A stretch of 64,000 nucleotides of DNA, from NCBI RefSeq assembly GCF_037038585.1, contig NC_092520.1, positions 117,969,001-118,033,000 of the forward strand. Reading direction: 5' to 3'. Position 1 is the stretch's first letter; each line of letters begins with the position of its first letter. The notes under the pieces were generated by a model. That model was not told the origin of the DNA. It worked only from the letters and a program-made list of their open reading frames with translations, and made no database searches. The DNA is from Patagioenas fasciata. Taxonomy: Eukaryota > Chordata > Aves > Columbiformes > Columbidae. Below, piece by piece: positions 12,001 to 23,487 of this stretch. Made by a program: the position numbers and the translations under genes.

Positions 12001-15000
12001 GACATTACCTGGTGGCATTTTTAAATTACCTGGAAATAAGAGCTGAAAAATTTTCATGGAAATTCTTATTTGAACTCTCATAGAGTAGAAAGACAAGCAC
12101 TTAATTCAGGATACGGTAGGTATGCAATTCAGATGTGTGTTGAAATGTGAATTTTCTGAATCTTTGTTGTTTTCATCCAGCTGTTTTTGAAGTTGTGTTT
12201 TTGTTTAAGAACCTAAATTTCAGCTAAAACACACTTGAATCAGTGCCCATTGCTCTGACAATAAAAGGCTCATCTAAGCCGGCTGCAAACATTTTAAACG
12301 TGATTAAGCCCTGAAAGAACATACGACTAAATTAGTATGGATCCACGCCTCTTTAGACACAGTAGAAAGGAGAAGTGCAATGAGGTTGACACATTATTGA
12401 TCACATAATGTTATCTTCATAAATTACAATAGGGTTTATTAATTCAGATGCAGTGCTAATACTTCTAGGCAGTTTCCAGAACTGGCCTGGTTCTTCCCAC
12501 ATTCCCTCATTGCAGCACATGAAAAAACAGTCAAGTACTGTACGCGGACATACCGAATGTTCCCAGTCTTCTTTGAGTTTTTCCAGAAGACAGACAAGTA
12601 GCCTCCTTCTAGACCACCTCTGCAAATAATTGTCATTCCCCAAACCATTCCCAAGTCTTATACATCAAAACCCCTGTCCCACATCTGGGGACTTGTCCTT
12701 GTCCGTTAACATAGATCCTATTCACTAAAGGCAGTGAACAGAGGGAGAAGGGAGGTTCATGCCAGATCCTTGGTGTTCTATTCAGACACATGATGAGGCC
12801 CTTCTGATCCCATTCTGCCCATGTACACAGTTTTCCTTCCTGTTTTGAGACTCAGAGCAATCCACAGCGTTCATACAGCCACTGCAGCCACTGTTTCCAG
12901 CTTCCTAACACCTTCCACTCTCTGGAAGTAAACATCAAATACATAAAATAGTCTAGTATACCCTTAGTTAAATGGAATAAACTTCTTTTGCTTTCCTTGT
13001 CTTATACAGCTGTTCCTCTGCTTTGTACACATTTGTAGGATATAAACATACTAGAGGAAAGCAAAGTAAATCATCTGGGCATGGAAGTGCATAAACATCT
13101 AGAGCAGCGGAAAATCATGTTTTGTTTTGTTCTGGTTTTTCCTCAGATGGGATTGTTTGGGAATACAGGAGAGAAGCAAGTGTGATAACAACAACAACAA
13201 GATATATGAGGGTGTGAGATAAATGAGGGGGTTTTACGGTAGATTTGAGGAGAATCAGTGTCAAAGTTAACAATGACTATGATAGTATTTACCTAGCTGA
13301 GGCACGAAAAAAAAGAGGGCAGGTGTGAGTGCAGAGTTAAGGAAGAAAAGCACAGCAGTTGCTAGAAACATAGGAGGGAGAAGAACGGAGCAAGCCTGAG
13401 ATACTCTTCCTGGTCAAAGCAAGGTCTTAATTGCTGTCACAGAGACCTAATGAGTTCAGGTATTAGGGTGTCCCAAAGTAAGCTTGTAGATATTTATTGA
13501 AGAACAGGTAAGAGTTTAATGATTAAAATATACAGGTCTACATTTATTAATTTTGAATGTCTGAAGAGATGAATTGCTGAATACTTTAGGCACACAAATA
13601 ATGATACTGTGATACAGATCGATACAACTTGAAAATAGGGAGTTGAGTCTGATGGAAGCTAGGAATGGTGGCATGCACTGTGGAAACAAGATTAGAATCT
13701 GAAATGTTGGATAAGTCTGAAATCAGCAAGTAAAAATTCAGTGACAAGGAAATATCCTGTGATTAGGAAGCACAGGTCAAATGTGAATACACAGAATAAG
13801 GAACTAACACATAGGCAGCACTGCAGAAGAAAAGAGGTCTGTGGAATACACTGAACCACAAACTGAATCAATAATTCCATGTTTTTACACAAAGGTCAAA
13901 TGTTATTCAAGTATATATGACAGGCATGTCACATGTAAGATGTAGGTTGTGACTAATTTGCCTTCCTAGCTACTGAGTTTCACCTGAAGTTTCAAACTGT
14001 GCTTTGGGCACCACCACAAAATACATGTTAAAAAAAAGGTTCAGAGAATGCCAGTGAGAGTTCTCAAAATGAGCATAAGCTTTGAAAATGTGCTCTAGGA
14101 ATGGAAGACTAAGGGACATAGTCTAGATTAAAGGAGTGTAACTTGTGTTAAAGAGCATAGGCATCATATTTACCCATGCCATCTTGTGAGTAGGGAAAAA
14201 AGTGACTGGCCAAATTTGAAGTCAGGAAAATGTAGGCTAAGAGTTAGAAAAAGTGTCCTAATTCCAAGGACAGCTTAGCACAAGAAAAGGTTTCTGAGGC
14301 TGCTTGGGGATGGCTCTGTATAGAGACAATGGATTGGACAAATGTGCTCCATGAATGGTCTGGGTAGATGTGACTGAAAGTTTCTGCACATCATGACTTC
14401 CAGGAGGTGACTGACTTAGTTTTGTAGGAAGCCTTTCAGTCCTGCATTTTGAAAAATTCCTATGTTGACATAAGCTTATTATTGGCTCCTCAGGAAGAAA
14501 TTTTCAAGCGCATCATTTGGTTAGCACTTCATCCTTGTAGTCATTTACAACTAGCTTTTGAAAGCCCAAGGGCTTTCCCTGATTTTTACTTACTTTTGAA
14601 AAACTTAGCATGTGAACTTTTGGACCTATTTTTGGCAGCAGATCTGGAAAGATCTTAAGGAGTGTAAAGGAAGTGAAAGAAATGGCAGGGTACACAGGGT
14701 CAAATCCATACCACACCAGTCAGTATAAGGAGAGCAGGATATCACCTATTCTTAGAGTTGACCTCATAATACTACCTCGTTGTGCTTTCTGAACACTAAA
14801 GATGAAAAAAATTCTGGGCCTCTCTGTGTCTGAGACACATACTTTCTACTTCTTTGCAACTTCCTGACATTATTTTTAAGTTGCCTAGGCAGGAGTTTCC
14901 TCTCCTGCTTTCTTTTTTGTTCCTTCTTAAATTCTCAACATTGTTTATTTACAGAAGCTGGCTTTAGTTTTCAAAAGTGATGACTGATTCAGAGATCCCT

Positions 15001-18000
15001 GTTTTAAACTCTGACATTCCTTGTGTGAGCTCAATCTTTTGAAGTAACGGGCTTTCTTTTATTTGCACAGTTGAAGATACTTCGAGCTAGTCACTACAAT
15101 AGTGGGCATCCCTTACCACCAGTCAACTGAAAAATGCAAGATTTTTTTCTACAAGACAAGCAAGTTTAGCACAGTACCCACACCAAAACCTTGAAACTTA
15201 CAGTTTCATAGTTATTGTATTTGTCCTGCACTTAGTGTGATAAAAAATGAAAGGGGAATCAGTGTTTTCAAATTCTTACTGTCCTACTATAGCTGATAAC
15301 TCCTTCCATATTATCAGTTCTAGGTTCTTCTTAATTTTCAGTCCTGAGTTTTAATACAAGCCAGGTAAGAGTCAGATTGTGTCTGGACATAAACACTTGT
15401 TTTGAAAATCTCTCCTACTAGGTTTGAGATGCAAATAATAGTATTTGACATCCTCAGATCTGTATCTATTTGAACTGCAATGTGAAATCACCTAAAATAC
15501 CCCCTTGAACCTTTCTTGACAGATTGTAGATGTCACTGAAGAGAAATATGAGTATCCCTTTCATAAGCCAGCAAAAACATGTGCAGCACAAGTGAGGGCA
15601 AAGAAAGAGATATGTATAAGAAACAAGATATGGAGTGAATGGAGTGAACCAGTCTTTATTCATGATGGTAAGTTATCATGTATTTACTATTCGTAACCCT
15701 TATCATTGAATATGTTCTTACTATTCAACATATTTACTTCACTACTACCTCTGTTCTTGTCCTTGCCCTATTTTTGTACTGTAGCAGTACCTAGAGGTCC
15801 ACACCATGCACCAGCCTCACACAGCTCTAGGTGCTGTAGGGAAATCCTTGGTTTAATGAGTTGTATAATACCTCCTTGGTCCTAAAGCCATCTAGCACAG
15901 GGCTGTTCTCAGAAATGCTATATCTGACTCTTGACAGCCTTTAGAAAACAAGAATGGTTGGCAGCTGAGAAGCTCACTACAGCATAATATTAATCAAATC
16001 ACATAGTCCTCAGGGACTAAGCCTAACATTTCTATTACTACATCAGGGGAATAATTTCTTATCTAACAGAGGTAGGAAGTGGTTTAGCTCTCATTTAAAC
16101 ATATGTGCTCTGGCCCCTAGAACTCACTTCAGCACAAATTGTACAATAACCTTGTACTACTTTTCCTTCACCTCCTATGACTAGATTTTACCATTCATGT
16201 GTTAATAAGGGAAGCTTGTGCTTTCCATGGTGAGAAAAATACCTTCACATGCAGCAGTTTAGTGTCAGGTTAAGTAAAGGCAAAGGAGTATAATGGAGTG
16301 ACACTATATTTATGGAGAGAAAATGGTGCATAGACTTGTCTCTGTGCACTGACATGCAAAAAAAAAAAAAAGAAAAAAGTACAATACTAATGATAAGTAA
16401 GAAGATAGATATCTTTATTTAATGCAACAGATTGTGTGTTTTGGAATATGTCTTTTTGATCTATTGAGCTTCTAGTACATATTTATCTGAAGACAAAGGA
16501 AATATAAAGCCAGACATTATTATTTTTGCAATGGATTGGAGGTAAACTCAGTCATGGGGTTTATAGGATGTTGCCTGCCTACTCTGTCAGATGCCTCACC
16601 ACATCCCACTGGTCTCATCCCACCTCTCATCTGCTGCCTTTGTTGGCCCAGATTCATTCATTTAATTTCATAAAGCATTTCACTTCTAAAGTGCTTGTAG
16701 AGGAAAGCGTAGTTACTCCACACGCTCATTGTGGTGAAGGAAAGAACACGTTCCAGCCCATTGGGGATTTGAATTACCCTTTGGAGACGCTTATTTCTTA
16801 TCACTGAAGACAGGGAGAGACTAGGATCATAGCATGGCCAGCAGAGAGGTCTACCTGATGTCAGGCTGGACATACCTGACGGGTGGGCAGTGGAGGGAGG
16901 GGAAATTAGAAGGGATTTTTCTGGTGGGGGGATGTAGGTTTATTCACTCACTGCCAGCCCCTCACCAGAAGAAGGAAATGAAGTTGAACTGTCACCCATC
17001 CTGGTTCCAGCTTACCAAGCCTTGCTCTCAGCAGCTGCAACTCTCCTACAGCTGTTTTCAACCCTGCTGCTCTTCCAGCTTCCACTACAACTGTTGTTGA
17101 TGCTGAACAACCAAAACATTTCTTCCGCTTCAGAAAAGTCTATGGCAGACAAGGCTGCCATTGCATATAAGCTCTAATACCTCCATGTGTTCAGTGCAGT
17201 GTGTTGTCTTACCCCTCGAGCCTAATGCACAGATGCACAAGTTCACGTAGTGTGGCAATTTCTCTTCTTCCTTCCTGTATGTGAAGAGGATTGGTGGCTT
17301 TTATAATATGAATCTATGAATATATGACATAGAGGCACCACATGCTCAGGTAAACCTCTTTAAACATCTCCTTTGATGCTGAGAGAAAGTTTGGGAACAT
17401 ATATAAGTGGACATTATGAAGTGCATTTTAATATTGCCTAGATTAAAAAAAACCTCTTTATTAGGAGTATCGCTCATTGTAACTCCATGAAAGTCAGGTA
17501 CCTAATTTCAGAGACACAATGAACTGAAAAAATCAAATTTTTCTGTGGAGTAACTAGGAAGGAGAAGCATCCATTCAGAATTTTTAATTTTGCAATGTGT
17601 CAGTTTTTCTACTGGAAGCCTTGGTGGAGCATGCAATGACCTACTTTTTGTTTACTTCTACATGACATTCTGATGTTTCATCTAGGAAATGTACTACATT
17701 TCTTTAAGAATGTGTTTTTAAGAGTAATTTCAGTCTCCTTTTGAAAAAAGCTGAAACATCAAAATGAAATAACATAATTCAAAACATAACTAAAATATTT
17801 GTTCTGAAATGTTCCTTTGACATGAAAAGAATTTTTTAATTTTCTCATGGGAAATACATTCATTTTCCATTAGAATTAGCATATGCTCTTGAAAAAAATC
17901 CCACAATTTAAACTGAACTGAACTGTTTAGTATAGAAACTTTCTGCTAAAAAATGTTTGATCAGCTTTATTCACATATAGAAACTCAAAATAATTGGTCT

Positions 18001-21000
18001 GATTTTTAAAGCTGCTGAGGATTCATAGATCACTTTGAAGTTAATAGTAATTCAGAGGTGTTCTGCATTTTTGCAAACCAAGCCACTTGTTTTAGTTTCA
18101 AAGTTCTGTTATTTGTGACTAAGATTAACCATTTGCATCTGAAGAAAAACCACCATAAAATAGTCTATCTAAAACAGTACACATGCTTCCTTTTCTTCCT
18201 CCTTTCCAAAGTGCATGAGGCAAGAAAGCAAGAGAACCAAACCTCTTTGCGGTTTGGCTGGTGTAAAGACCACTGCTTCCTCTTCTCTCGGCTGTGTACG
18301 TGATATGGGGTTAGCAGAATGATGCAAAACAATTACCTCAAACAAAATAATTTCTACTACATAGTCCAGAGATTGTTCAGAATATATCTTCTGTGCACTC
18401 ATCTCAACAGACAAGCAGGGAAAAACTCCTTTTTCAACTTCAAGTGAATAAAGAATTGCTCACAGGTTTGTAAGTTTTTTTCTTGGTTTCACAGCAAATT
18501 TGTGGAAATTCATAATATCCTTGGTTTACAATACAGATGGGTTCAAACTAGGAACTTTTGTACAATTCTTTTGTTCTTTGAATTTGACCTAAATTGATCC
18601 TAAAACTGTTGTGTAACTGGCCTCAGACTATTAACATTTTAAGAGCTGTTCCTGCCTGTTTTTCTTCAAAGTACTTAGTTCAAAGAAGTCCAAACTAATT
18701 CTGGTTCTAAAGCTAGGTATTAAGCAAAACCAAACAAAGCAAACCAGCCAAAAATACATTTTTGAGTCAAGCAAAGACTTGTTATTTGGGGTATTTTGGA
18801 GGAATGAATACAAGGTATAGATCAGTAGTATTTGTTGAACAATATAGACATGTATTGCTGGCATTTCTTTAGGACTATCCCTAGAAGACTTAAAAAAGAT
18901 AAATACAGTGGAAACCAAATGTTGCTTTTTGAGTCAAAGCAAATATTTTGTTTGACAAAAAGCTTCCATTTTCATTTTGCCTTAAACCAGTTACAGCTGT
19001 GAAGGGATGAGGAGGCAGCAGCAGGGGATGATGGTGTGTGGACATGGGAGGTGGCAATGGCAGGAACCCGGGAGCAGCTGAAGCAACAGCAGGAGTGTGA
19101 ATAGCAGATGGACAGAAGGTTTAATATCCAGAAGAGTAAAGGCTGGATGGAAGCATCCAGTGGCAGGACAGTCCACGTGCATCATGTGAGAGCAGAACTC
19201 CAGGGCAATGAGGGGATGGATGGCATTGGAACAGAGGAAACCAGGCAAAGTGCTGAGCTGAGGCAGCAGCAAGGCTGAGAGCTCAAAGGAGGAGGCAGGA
19301 ATCGTGCTGAAGTCAGAAGCCCCTGTTTCCCCTATAAACCTCCAGGATATGATTCTTTAAAGTTGTGGCAGTTCGAGAAGAGTGCAATATGGACAAGTTA
19401 ACTTATAGTTCATATATCTATGAACTACCCTTTCCCACATTATTAACATCACCTTTCTCTCTTCTTTTTAAGAAAAGACAGTAGATGCCATGCTGCTAAG
19501 CCTCATGTGTTGTCTCCTGATTTTCCTTGGAGGTTTACTGATATGTGCATGTAGAAGGTAATGTATATTTCTGGAAGGTAATATAAATTTCTGGTGGAAG
19601 AGAGATAAGGGTAAAAGTAATAGCAGTGGTCATGCACCCACCAATAATTAAGGCAGCGAACTTCCTCCATGCTACTACTTTTCTGTCTGGCTACGTATGT
19701 TTCCTATTGACATGGTAAAGAAGGCTTTCTTGAACTGCAAAAAAAAACGTGTTCAGGATAGGATGGTAACTCAATATCTGCCTTAATATCTGGAAGGTAC
19801 AATAGGTAAATGGAATTCCTGTTAAAAAGTAAATTGATTGTTTAATTAATGACTAAATATTATTCATTATTAAGATAAGTTATCATGTGCTCTATCTTCT
19901 TCCAGTAAACAAAGATTCAAGGAACTATAGATATAAAAGAGCTAATATAAGAATACAGATTTAAAAGTTTCCCTTGGGGCAAACAAAATGTAATTGAAAG
20001 CCATCTGCATCTAAACATAAAACAATATTCTGGTCAAATAAAGAGGAGTGACTCTGATCTCCAGAGAACAGCTCGGCTGGCAGATCTTTTCAATGGAAAA
20101 CTTATATAATACTCAAAACCAACCTATGTGCTGAAACAAAATGTTTTCATGATTTTGCACAGACACCACTCAGTCTCAAACATAAATTGTGCTAGACGTC
20201 AGCAAATGAGTTAAAAGATGTTTTTGATGCTATACTTGCTCCTTATCATCCAGCATTTCTCTCTTTGATTATTGCATTTCATAGGTAAAATTTTTAATTG
20301 CGAGAAGTATATATAGGTGTAGAGGTTTTTTTATCTAGAGACATAGTAGTATGTTACAAGCTCTCACTTTGCTTGGAAAACATATGTTTGCACTTACCTG
20401 TACAGTCCTTTTGAATCCCTAACAGGCTAAAACCCAGTCAGGCTGAAGAAGAGCTGGGAAAAAAGTTGAGAAAAATGTCTGCAGTGAGTCAAAGAAATTA
20501 CAGAATGGCTTTACAAACAGTAGATGCCTGACTAATTGGTGTATATATTACAGAACACTATTGATGGATCTGTTCCTGCAAACATTTAAGAGTCGCATGT
20601 CTGTGTCTCTCTCTTTTAGGTTTAGATGCCTGGAAGTTATAACTATGCCTGTTCCACATCCTTCAGATAATATCAAAACTTGGTTAGCTGCAGATGAGGA
20701 TCACCACCAGGTAGAGTGTGTCTGTCTTTCTTCTCTCACCACATTGACACGCGTGATTCTAGTTGTGATTGGAATGGCACAGCATTAGATTTGGAGCAGC
20801 GGGTCGGTTTTAAGACAAACTGAGCAAAAAGTATGCAGAGTGTTTGTAGTGAAGCCAGAAGAGAACAGAAAGCTCGTGGAGATTACAGGACAGTGATTTC
20901 AATAGACAGGATGGAGAAAATCCTCAGTGGAATACTATCTCAAACGTACCTCAAAGAGAGTGTTTCAGCATATCCACACTTAATGGGCCAACATTTTAAG

Positions 21001-22192
21001 GAGTGATCACCCTGACTCCCTGCAGAATAGTCGGTCATGGGATATTACGTGTATAAGCATGTGGGCAAGTTATCAAAGAGAATGTTTTTGTGGAGATCTG
21101 CAAGTCATTTGTTATGTTGTAGTAAATGTGCACATTCTTATGGCAAATAAGAGGAGGCTCCACAATGCACGCAATATAACTTACCCCAACAGTGTACCCG
21201 GTGCAGGATAAAACTGTGTGCAGAGATGTTCGATTTGGAAGAGCTGATGTGCTTATCTCATGGCTAGCTTATCTCATGGCAAATTACAAGTCTCTAGTCA
21301 ACCAGGCAAAACATGAAATAAATATTTGCAATATTTGCAATATTTGTGTGGCTGTCATCAATTGAACTCTTTTACTGGCACATTCGAAGCTTCTTATCTC
21401 TATCATTGTGTAAGTTAGAGGGAAAAGCGTGCTAGTCAGGCAGTGATCTATATCTCTATAACTCCAGTGAAACTACACAGTGAAATGTTCTCTGAGGTAC
21501 AGTAAGTTTAGATCTTATCTGGTTTTCCTGATGAGAAGGTGATGATGTGCCCAAACTATGTATTTTCTGAGGAAAACATAATCAAAATAGAAAACTGTAA
21601 TGAAGATTTTTTTCTGTCCTATGTACTCAAAACATTTGTTCAGAGCCTGTACATACATATTATAATTGTATCTAAAATATTGCTGATACCCAAAATAGCA
21701 AAGACATTGGTTTTAGACATACTGTAAAAGTGAAAAAGATGGTGCTGAGGTAATCTGTTTTATCCGACAAATAAATATAACCGCTGAAAGCTAGGCTGTG
21801 GCTTTGACATAAACTTTAGGTACATAGTCATATGATCCTGGAGGGTGACAAGCAAGAAAATTAGAGCTCAGAGCAACTAAGCAAATTTTCCATGAGCAGC
21901 CTCTAGACTGAGAGAGTAACTCATATGACCTCTGTATTCCAGTTACGTGACAGAGTACGTAATCTGTACTGATCCCAGATAAATCAAATAAGTAGCATGC
22001 TTCTAGCAATTTGTAATCCCATTGAGTACAGGCATTATGCTTAATGTAATTTTTATCCAACAGAAAACAATGTCACTTGAAATGGAGATGCACTCAGAGG
22101 TTGGTCTGGATGTTCCAGAAGAGAATGGAGACGAGAACATCCAACGATCAAAATGTTTGAAAGAATATGGATTAGAAGACCTGTGGGGATGA
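5916..22192 (+). CDS. Gene 1: class I cytokine receptor alpha chain, IL5RA/CSF2RA/IL3RA group (nine coding exons; signal-peptide exon not fixed)
   Basis: The gene encodes a type I membrane receptor alpha chain, expected to bind an IL-5/GM-CSF/IL-3-type cytokine and pair with a shared beta chain. Exons 5916-6070, 6196-6343, 6917-7025, 7109-7296, 11287-11423, 15523-15667, 19473-19557, 20620-20710 and 22064-22192 all have AG/GT borders. Their intron phases (0,1,2,1,0,1,2,0) agree, and joined they read 395 residues without a stop. Numbering from the first mature residue: D1 1-101; D2 102-200 with Cys109, 119, 146, 160; D3 201-294 with WSEWS at 283-287; transmembrane about 300-321; box-1-like MPVPHP at 332-337. 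With a ~20-residue signal peptide the total is about 415-420, close to human IL5RA (420). D3 and tail look most like IL5RA; the D2 motif SCIIYN..FFNCTW looks most like CSF2RA. The CRLF2 neighbour favours the CSF2RA/IL3RA cluster. The family is secure; the exact ortholog is open. Confidence 0.88.
6196..6343 (+). CDS. Gene 1 exon: second half of D1
   Basis: Acceptor CTTAG ends at 6195; donor GTCAGT starts at 6344. The exon enters in phase 0, leaves in phase 1, and encodes residues 53-101. The segment SGFNAKVKTQL...SGW...KAPPG parallels IL5RA, where HKGFSASVRTIL...SSW...HAPPG closes D1. No cysteine is present, so D1 as a whole lacks cysteines. Confidence 0.87.
6917..7025 (+). CDS. Gene 1 exon: first half of D2
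   Basis: Acceptor TTGCAG ends at 6916; donor GTAAGG starts at 7026. Phase 1 in, phase 2 out. It encodes residues 102-137 with the paired Cys109 and Cys119 in SCIIYNISFFNCTW, the hallmark of the cytokine-receptor homology module, followed by EEAPEDIQIFF. The same pattern in human CSF2RA is SCFIYNADLMNCTW..APRDVQYFL, and in IL5RA LHCTW..DAPEDTQYFL. Confidence 0.9.
7109..7296 (+). CDS. Gene 1 exon: second half of D2
   Basis: Acceptor CCCACAG ends at 7108; donor GTAAGT starts at 7297. Phase 2 in, phase 1 out. Residues 138-200 carry the second disulfide pair, Cys146 (FKC) and Cys160 (NIGCH). The family pattern is C..YI......GCH/F, as in CSF2RA CPYYIQDSGTHVGCH. Sequons NIT and NSS are present. The preceding intron is only 83 bp. 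Confidence 0.9.
7297..11286. other. Gene 1 intron of 4.0 kb between D2 and D3
   Basis: The intron has a GTAAGT donor and a TTTTTTTCAG acceptor. It contains a decayed CR1 LINE (9076-9730) and a 23-bp A run (about 11050-11072). The 8200-8900 stretch is richer in C and in open frames than its surroundings but shows no motif. Confidence 0.7.
9076..9730 (+). mobile_element. CR1 LINE fragment, 5'-truncated, sense to gene 1
   Basis: Frame-broken pieces of the C-terminal part of CR1 ORF2 are readable: LSILVDEKL, LAAQKTNHILGCIKRSM, REVILPF, MIQRLEHLSHEERQR. The conserved 3' region follows (CAGGCTGGACGGGGCTCTGA, then ATGACCTTTGAAGGTCCCTT) and ends near ATTCTACCATGA. It lies in a gene 1 intron and has no intact coding capacity. 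Confidence 0.9.
11287..11423 (+). CDS. Gene 1 exon: first half of D3
   Basis: Acceptor TTTCAG ends at 11286; donor GTAAGT starts at 11424. Phase 1 in, phase 0 out; residues 201-246. KLNPPINVSV starts the domain, followed by SIKIHWKPP and KCFLYQVKI. This aligns with IL5RA (QINPPLNVTA..LSIQWEKP..HCFDYEVKI) better than with CSF2RA or IL3RA. Confidence 0.9.
11424..15522. other. Gene 1 intron of 4.1 kb inside D3
   Basis: The intron holds a long pyrimidine-rich tract at 11634-11713; the rest is unique AT-rich sequence. A GGTGTCCCAAAGTAAGC string near 13468 is reminiscent of a mariner end but has no visible partner. Confidence 0.65.
11634..11713. repeat. T-rich pyrimidine tract (TTTTC/TTG)n
   Basis: About 80 bases of T and C with GTT units at the end, just 3' of a gene 1 donor. 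It is a low-complexity tract. Confidence 0.9.
15523..15667 (+). CDS. Gene 1 exon: second half of D3 with WSXWS motif
   Basis: Acceptor TTGACAG ends at 15522; donor GTAAGT starts at 15668. Phase 0 in, phase 1 out; residues 247-294. The exon ends CAAQVRAKKEIC...IWSEWSEPVF and contains a perfect WSEWS box (283-287) and Cys266 and Cys277. The arrangement of VRA, one Cys and then LWSEWS just before the membrane is shared with IL5RA and IL13RA2. Confidence 0.93.
15668..19472. other. Gene 1 intron of 3.8 kb before the transmembrane exon
   Basis: There is a poly-A run near 16358-16371. A purine-rich, GC-richer patch at about 19005-19310 stands out from the AT-rich background. No exon-like motif or recognisable repeat family was found. 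Confidence 0.6.
19473..19557 (+). CDS. Gene 1 exon: transmembrane segment
   Basis: Acceptor TTTTTAAG ends at 19472; donor GTAATG starts at 19558. Phase 1 in, phase 2 out. Residues 295-322 are a leucine/cysteine-rich hydrophobic helix (MLLSLMCCLLIFLGGLLICA) followed by the stop-transfer CRR. A single transmembrane exon entered in phase 1 is the usual layout for class I cytokine receptors. Confidence 0.88.
19558..22063. other. Two gene 1 introns around the box-1 exon
   Basis: Introns of 1062 bp (19558-20619) and 1353 bp (20711-22063). The second carries small direct repeats: CTTATCTCATGG twice at about 21251-21280, and an ATATTTGCA unit repeated near 21320-21345. Nothing else is recognisable. 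Confidence 0.6.
20620..20710 (+). CDS. Gene 1 exon: juxtamembrane box-1 region
   Basis: Acceptor CTTTTAG ends at 20619; donor GTAGAG starts at 20711. Phase 2 in, phase 0 out; residues 323-353. The motif VITMPVPHPSDNIKTW matches the JAK-binding box 1 of the family (IL5RA: LFPPIPAPKSNIKDLF). It keeps the P-x-P core and the NIK, but the leading Phe-Pro is replaced by Thr-Met. Confidence 0.85.
22064..22192 (+). CDS. Gene 1 last coding exon: short acidic tail and stop
   Basis: The acceptor ATCCAACAG ends at 22063. Residues 354-395 form a Glu/Asp-rich tail that ends ..KEYGLEDLWG before TGA at 22190-22192. There is one tyrosine (388). The tail is about as short as those of IL5RA, IL3RA and CSF2RA, where most signalling is carried by the shared beta chain. 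Confidence 0.8.
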   Translation, partial: KTMSLEMEMHSEVGLDVPEENGDENIQRSKCLKEYGLEDLWG

Positions 22193-22414
22193 CACCTTTT
22201 TTTATCTTCATGCAAGAGTTACCTTTCTATAAAGGGGACAATATTCTGACAGATCTAATAATGACTGATACTAGAGTTTGTCTGAGTCCAGTAACTTGCA
22301 GTATTTTGAGCTCTGATATTGTGCAACTCTTAAAATGATCGTTGGATCACAAAGGCAAAGCAGTACCTTGCAGTTTGTCTCTATTTCTGATCTGCAGTCT
22401 GGTAAAATTACACC

Positions 22415-23262
22415 ACCTCAAACAATATGGATGCCATGCAGAGGAACATGGACAAGCTTGAGAAGTGGGCCTGTGTGAATCTCATGAGTTTCAACAACGC
22501 CAAGTGCAAGGTCCTGAACACGAATCAGGGCAACCGGTATCAATACAGGCTGGGGGATGAAGGGATTGACAGTAGCGCTGCAGAGAAGGACTTGAGGGTA
22601 CTGGTGGATGAAAGACTGGGTATGAGCTGGCAGTCTGCTTGCAGCCCAGAAGGCCAATCGTATCTTGGGCTGCATCAAAAGCAGCATGGCCAGAGAGGTG
22701 ATTCTGCCCCCATGGTCCATTCTGGTGAAACCTCACCTGAAGTTCTGCATCCAGGTCTGGAGCCTTCACTACAGGAAAGACATGGACCTGTTGGACAGAG
22801 GCCAGAGGAAGGACACCAGGATGACCAGAGAGTTGGAACACCTCACCTATGAGGACAGCCTGAGAGGGTTGGGGTTGTTCAGCCTGGAGGAAAGAAGGCT
22901 TCATGGAGACCTTATTGTGCCTTTTGCTACTTGAAAAGAGCCTATAAGAAGGATGGAGACAGACTGTTTAGAAAGGCCTGATACAACAGGAAAAGGGGTG
23001 ATGGTTTTAAACTAAAAGAGGGTGGGATTCAGGATAGACATGAGGAAGAATTTTTTTTATAGTGAGAGTGGTGAAACACTGGCCCAGTTTGCCCACAGAG
23101 GTGGTAGATGCCCCACCCCTGGAGACATTCCAGGCCAGGCTGGACGGGGCTCTGAGCAACCTGATCTAGTTGAACATGTCCCTGCTTATTGCAGGTGGTT
23201 GGGCTAGATGACCTTTGAAGGTCCCTTTCGACGCCAATCATTCTATGTGATCTGATACTGAA
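22415..23262 (+). mobile_element. CR1 LINE fragment, 5'-truncated, just after the gene 1 stop
   Basis: It begins inside ORF2 (MDKLEKWACVNLMSFNNAKC, YQYRLGDEGIDSS, EKDLRVLVDERLGMS). It continues through the REVILPP and LEHLTYEDSLRGLGLFSLEERR segments in shifted frames and ends with the CR1 3' region CTAGATGACCTTTGAAGGTC...CATTCTATGTGA. It starts about 220 bp after the stop codon and may form part of the gene 1 3' UTR. Confidence 0.92.
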
Positions 23263-23481
23263 GTCCACTTGGATTAAAATGGAGTTAGAGTTAGTATTTC
23301 ACAATGCTGCAACAGCTTCCAAGTACTGTCTCATAGATCAATGCCTTTGAAGATCAGTTGTTCATACGAATCTCCTGCTAGCTATTCAACATCTGATTGG
23401 AGTGGTCATGAGAGATGACGGAAACAGTGAATATTTCTGGAAACAGCAGCAGAAGCTCACAAGGCTTCTCTAAAGCTCAGA

Positions 23482-23487
23482 AATAAA
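23482..23487 (+). promoter_or_regulatory. Candidate polyadenylation signal for gene 1
   Basis: This is the first AATAAA after the gene 1 stop codon, 1.3 kb downstream and beyond the CR1 copy; an ATTAAA sits at 23273-23278. If either is used, the 3' UTR contains the CR1 element. This is inference from position only. Confidence 0.25.

Noticed and set aside
13462-13500. Possible mariner-type terminal repeat (GGTGTCCCAAAGTAAGC)
   Set aside because: Only one short match, with no inverted partner or transposase remnant nearby.
18991-19272. Leucine-rich minus-strand frame of 93 codons
   Set aside because: It is the complement of a purine-rich low-complexity patch in a gene 1 intron, with no gene context on that strand.
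22427-22934. Overlapping 89-141 codon frames after gene 1
   Set aside because: All lie in a frame-shifted CR1 LINE copy on + or are its antisense.
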